Source: Streptomyces zingiberis (GTDB lineage: Bacteria > Actinomycetota > Actinomycetes > Streptomycetales > Streptomycetaceae). From it: 64,000 bases of DNA. A program made the translations under genes and the position numbers. The notes under the pieces were generated by a model, which was given only the letters and a program-made list of their open reading frames with translations, ran no database searches and had not been told where the DNA came from. The DNA is taken from contig NZ_JAATEN010000003.1 of the NCBI RefSeq assembly GCF_012034935.1, positions 248,001 to 312,000 on the forward strand, in the 5' to 3' direction. Shown piece by piece: positions 62,233 through 64,000 of this stretch. Within the stretch, counting starts at the first letter, position 1. Each line of letters starts with the position of its first letter.

Positions 62233-62706
62233 CTACCGCTCGGTCCCCAGCCCGGTCAGGGGCGCGCCCGTGAGCCGGTAGCCCGTCCACTCGTCCTGCG
62301 GACGCGCGCCCAGCGACTCGTAGAAGCCGATGGCGGGCGCGTTCCAGTTGAGCACGGACCACTCCAGGCGGCCGTAGCCGCGCTCGACGCAGATCCGCGC
62401 GAGCTCGGCCAGCAGGGCCCGGCCGTGCCCCCGGCCGCGCGCCTCGGGGCGTACGTAGAGATCCTCCAGGTATATGCCGTGCACCCCCTGCCAGGTGGAG
62501 AAGTTGAGGAACCACAGCGCGAACCCCTCCACCGCGCCACCTGACTCCGCGATGTGCGCGAACACCGCCGGGCGCTCCCCGAAGAGGGCACGGTGGAGGT
62601 CGTCCTCGGTGGCGAGGACCTCGTGCCCGGCCTTCTCGTAGACGGCCAGCTCACGGATCATGGCGACGACGGCCGGGACGTCGTCCGGCGTGGCGGTACG
62701 AATCAT
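62233..62706 (-). CDS. GNAT-family N-acetyltransferase
   Basis: 157 residues. The acetyl-CoA-binding motif A is GIYLEDLYVRPEARGRGHGR (R/Q-x-x-G-x-G/A), followed by LLAELARICVERGYGRLEW and WNAPAIGFYESLGARPQDEW. The sequence resembles the diamine/spermine acetyltransferase-like group (IYLEDLYV..), which suggests a polyamine or similar amine as acceptor, unproven. ATG 62706 is 8 nt after a TAGCTT box (62719-62714, minus) with no ribosome site, again leaderless. It is 94 bp upstream of the intradiol-type gene on the same strand. Confidence 0.88.
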   Translation of the reverse strand: MIRTATPDDVPAVVAMIRELAVYEKAGHEVLATEDDLHRALFGERPAVFAHIAESGGAVEGFALWFLNFSTWQGVHGIYLEDLYVRPEARGRGHGRALLAELARICVERGYGRLEWSVLNWNAPAIGFYESLGARPQDEWTGYRLTGAPLTGLGTER

Positions 62707-62713
62707 GGGGGAC

Positions 62714-62719
62714 AAGCTA
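62714..62719 (-). promoter_or_regulatory. -10 element of the GNAT gene (leaderless)
   Basis: TAGCTT on the minus strand (62719-62714) lies seven bases before ATG 62706. Confidence 0.4.
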
Positions 62720-62877
62720 CGCCGGGGGTCGGACACCCCGCGCCCAGGGCCGGGCACCATGTCACGGACCACCGCCGGGGCGCCGCGCGAAACCCCCGCG
62801 GCCCTCCGGGGCGTCCTACCCCGTCGGCAGCCCTTCGCCCCACGTCTCGCCCTGCCTCTCGTCCCATGTACCGCCTC

Positions 62878-64000
62878 ATGTCCAGCCCCACGTCCTCCCC
62901 GCGGGAGCCCGCCATCAGCCACGGACCGGACACCACGGAGCCCTCCGTTCCCGCCGCCGTTCCCGCCGCCGTTCCCAGCGGAACGGCCGGCACCGCGGGC
63001 CCCGCCCCCGGCGACACGGCCCCCGGCACCCCCGGCGCGGCGCCTCCCGCGGGGAAGCCCCCGGCGCCCCGGCAGGCGCGGAGGCCGCCCCCGGCCCCGG
63101 TCCGCGCGCCCGGGGGCGCGCGAGGCCCGGGGGGCGTGCGCTCCGCCGCCGGGCGCCTGCGGGCCGCGGCCGTCCTCGCCCCCGCCACCGTGTCCCTGTC
63201 CCTCGGCCTCTGGGGCGTCCGCCGGGGAACCAGCATGTGGCGGGACGAGTCGGTGACCTACCAGGTGGCCCACCGCGAACTCGCGGACCTGTGGCGCCTG
63301 CTGGGCGGGATCGACGCCGTCCACGGCCTGTACTACCTGCTCCTGCACGCCGTCTTCGGCGCGTGGGAGGGCGGCCTGCTCGCCCTGCGGCTGCCGTCCG
63401 TCCTGGCCACCGCCCTCGCCGCGGCCGGGGTCGCGTCGATCGCCCTCCGGCTCGCGGGCCCGCGGGCCGCCGCGCTCTCCGGCGTGGCGTTCGCCGTCCT
63501 GCCGATGGTGCAGCACTACGCGCAGGAGGGCCGCTCCTACGCGCTGGTCTGCGCCGCCGTGGTGTGGGGCTCCCGGCTGCTGCTCCACGCGCTGGACCGC
63601 GGAGGGGCCGCCCCCTGGGCCGGTTACGCGGCCACCCTGCTCGTCGCCTGCTGGCTGCACCAGTTCGCGGCGCTGGCCCTGCTCGCCCACGGCGTGACGC
63701 TGCTGCGCGTCCGTCCCCCGGCCGCCGCCCGGCGCGGCTGGACGGCGGCCGCGGCGGCCGTCGTCGCGGGAACGCTTCCGCTGGTGGTGCTGGGCGCCGC
63801 GCAGGCGGAACGGCAACTCGGCTGGCTGGGGCCGCCGGGGGCCGGCGACTGGCTGCTCCTCGCCGCGCTGGCCGCCGTGGGCTGGGCCTGCGCGCGAGCC
63901 CTCCGCTCGCCGAACGCCACCGCACCCGCACGGCCCCTCCCCGCGCCGGACACCACCGCACCCGCACGGCCCCTCCCCGCGCCGGGAGACGCTCCGCCCG
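62878..64000 (+). CDS. GT39-like membrane glycosyltransferase (3' end off the window)
   Basis: 374 codons visible. After a disordered Pro/Ala-rich N-terminus (~80 residues) the first helix leads to a loop GTSMWRDESVTYQVAHREL, the acidic catalytic loop typical of GT39/mannosyltransferase-like GT-C enzymes; VHGLYYLLLHAVFGAWEG, ALRLPSVLATALAAAGVASI and MVQHYAQEGRSYALVCAAVV follow. About eight helices are seen. It probably transfers a sugar from a polyprenyl carrier outside the membrane. ATG 62878 or 62866 may be the start; neither has a ribosome site. A 32-bp duplication lies near the window edge. Confidence 0.8.
   Translation, partial: MSSPTSSPREPAISHGPDTTEPSVPAAVPAAVPSGTAGTAGPAPGDTAPGTPGAAPPAGKPPAPRQARRPPPAPVRAPGGARGPGGVRSAAGRLRAAAVLAPATVSLSLGLWGVRRGTSMWRDESVTYQVAHRELADLWRLLGGIDAVHGLYYLLLHAVFGAWEGGLLALRLPSVLATALAAAGVASIALRLAGPRAAALSGVAFAVLPMVQHYAQEGRSYALVCAAVVWGSRLLLHALDRGGAAPWAGYAATLLVACWLHQFAALALLAHGVTLLRVRPPAAARRGWTAAAAAVVAGTLPLVVLGAAQAERQLGWLGPPGAGDWLLLAALAAVGWACARALRSPNATAPARPLPAPDTTAPARPLPAPGDAPP
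63918..63985 (+). repeat. 32-bp coding duplication in the GT39-like gene
   Basis: The sequence beginning CACCGCACCCGCACGGCCCC occurs at 63918-63949 and again at 63954-63985 (36-bp period, in frame), coding for repeated Thr-Ala-Pro-Ala-Arg-Pro residues in a linker. Confidence 0.85.

Overview
This is very GC-rich DNA with strong third-position GC bias, many GTG/TTG starts, and a gene set that includes futalosine-pathway menaquinone genes, a mycothiol-dependent formaldehyde dehydrogenase, a CdgB-type diguanylate cyclase, a DasR-type operator and a solitary GroEL under CIRCE. Together these point to a linear-chromosome actinomycete of the Streptomyces group. The gene order looks like a conserved chromosomal core segment, interrupted by one accessory block at about 24.1-34.8 kb. 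All calls come from reading the sequence; no searches were run.

Layout. 0-5.5 kb: the end of a DUF3027 gene (running off the left edge), an MFS-type membrane protein, a DUF2771-type lipoprotein, and the overlapping pair mqnB-mqnD. 5.6-9 kb: a cold-shock-domain protein, a small membrane protein, a HAD phosphatase and a large membrane protein. 9-16.5 kb: a 1127-residue helicase-associated protein, its XPB-type helicase neighbour sharing a domain with it, and a GT87 mannosyltransferase. 17-24 kb: HelD-like ATPase, HD-domain protein, SRPBCC protein, MFS exporter, DUF4031 protein and a small hypothetical.

24.1-34.8 kb is the accessory island, all on the minus strand. Read 5' to 3' it holds a frameshifted barstar relic, a secreted trypsin-fold protein with two LamG domains whose catalytic His and Ser are replaced, a secreted two-LamG glycerophosphodiester phosphodiesterase, a 1210-residue secreted ALF-repeat/coiled-coil protein ending in an RNase Sa/barnase-type toxin domain, and two different barstar-family immunity genes. 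The LamG units of the two neighbouring genes are almost identical at the DNA level, so the island has grown by recent duplication and partly decayed.

35-37.4 kb: murR-murQ (cell-wall muropeptide recycling), with a near-ideal promoter, an operator-like inverted repeat and a leaderless GTG start. 37.8-44 kb: groEL with three CIRCE half-sites, cspA, a sulfur-carrier protein translationally coupled to threonine synthase, a SAM-I (S-box) riboswitch ahead of threonine synthase, and glucosyl-3-phosphoglycerate synthase. 44-47 kb: otsA and otsB face each other (trehalose synthesis). 47.5-52 kb: DUF3263 regulator, a solitary sugar-binding lipoprotein, and nagA behind a DasR-type site. 52-57 kb: a CBM-bearing membrane protein, cdgB with a BldD-like box, a flavin reductase and a small secreted protein. 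57-64 kb: arfB-type release factor, terD, the formaldehyde-detoxification pair (mycothiol dehydrogenase plus MBL hydrolase), a hypothetical, a Tat-exported intradiol-dioxygenase-fold protein with altered iron ligands, a GNAT acetyltransferase and the start of a GT39-like membrane glycosyltransferase.

A recurrent signal is a TANNNT -10 box placed 6-8 nt before an ATG/GTG with no Shine-Dalgarno sequence: about ten genes here look leaderless. Many housekeeping proteins also carry lineage-specific Pro/Ala/Gly-rich inserts, and several gaps carry 7-9 bp tandem repeats.
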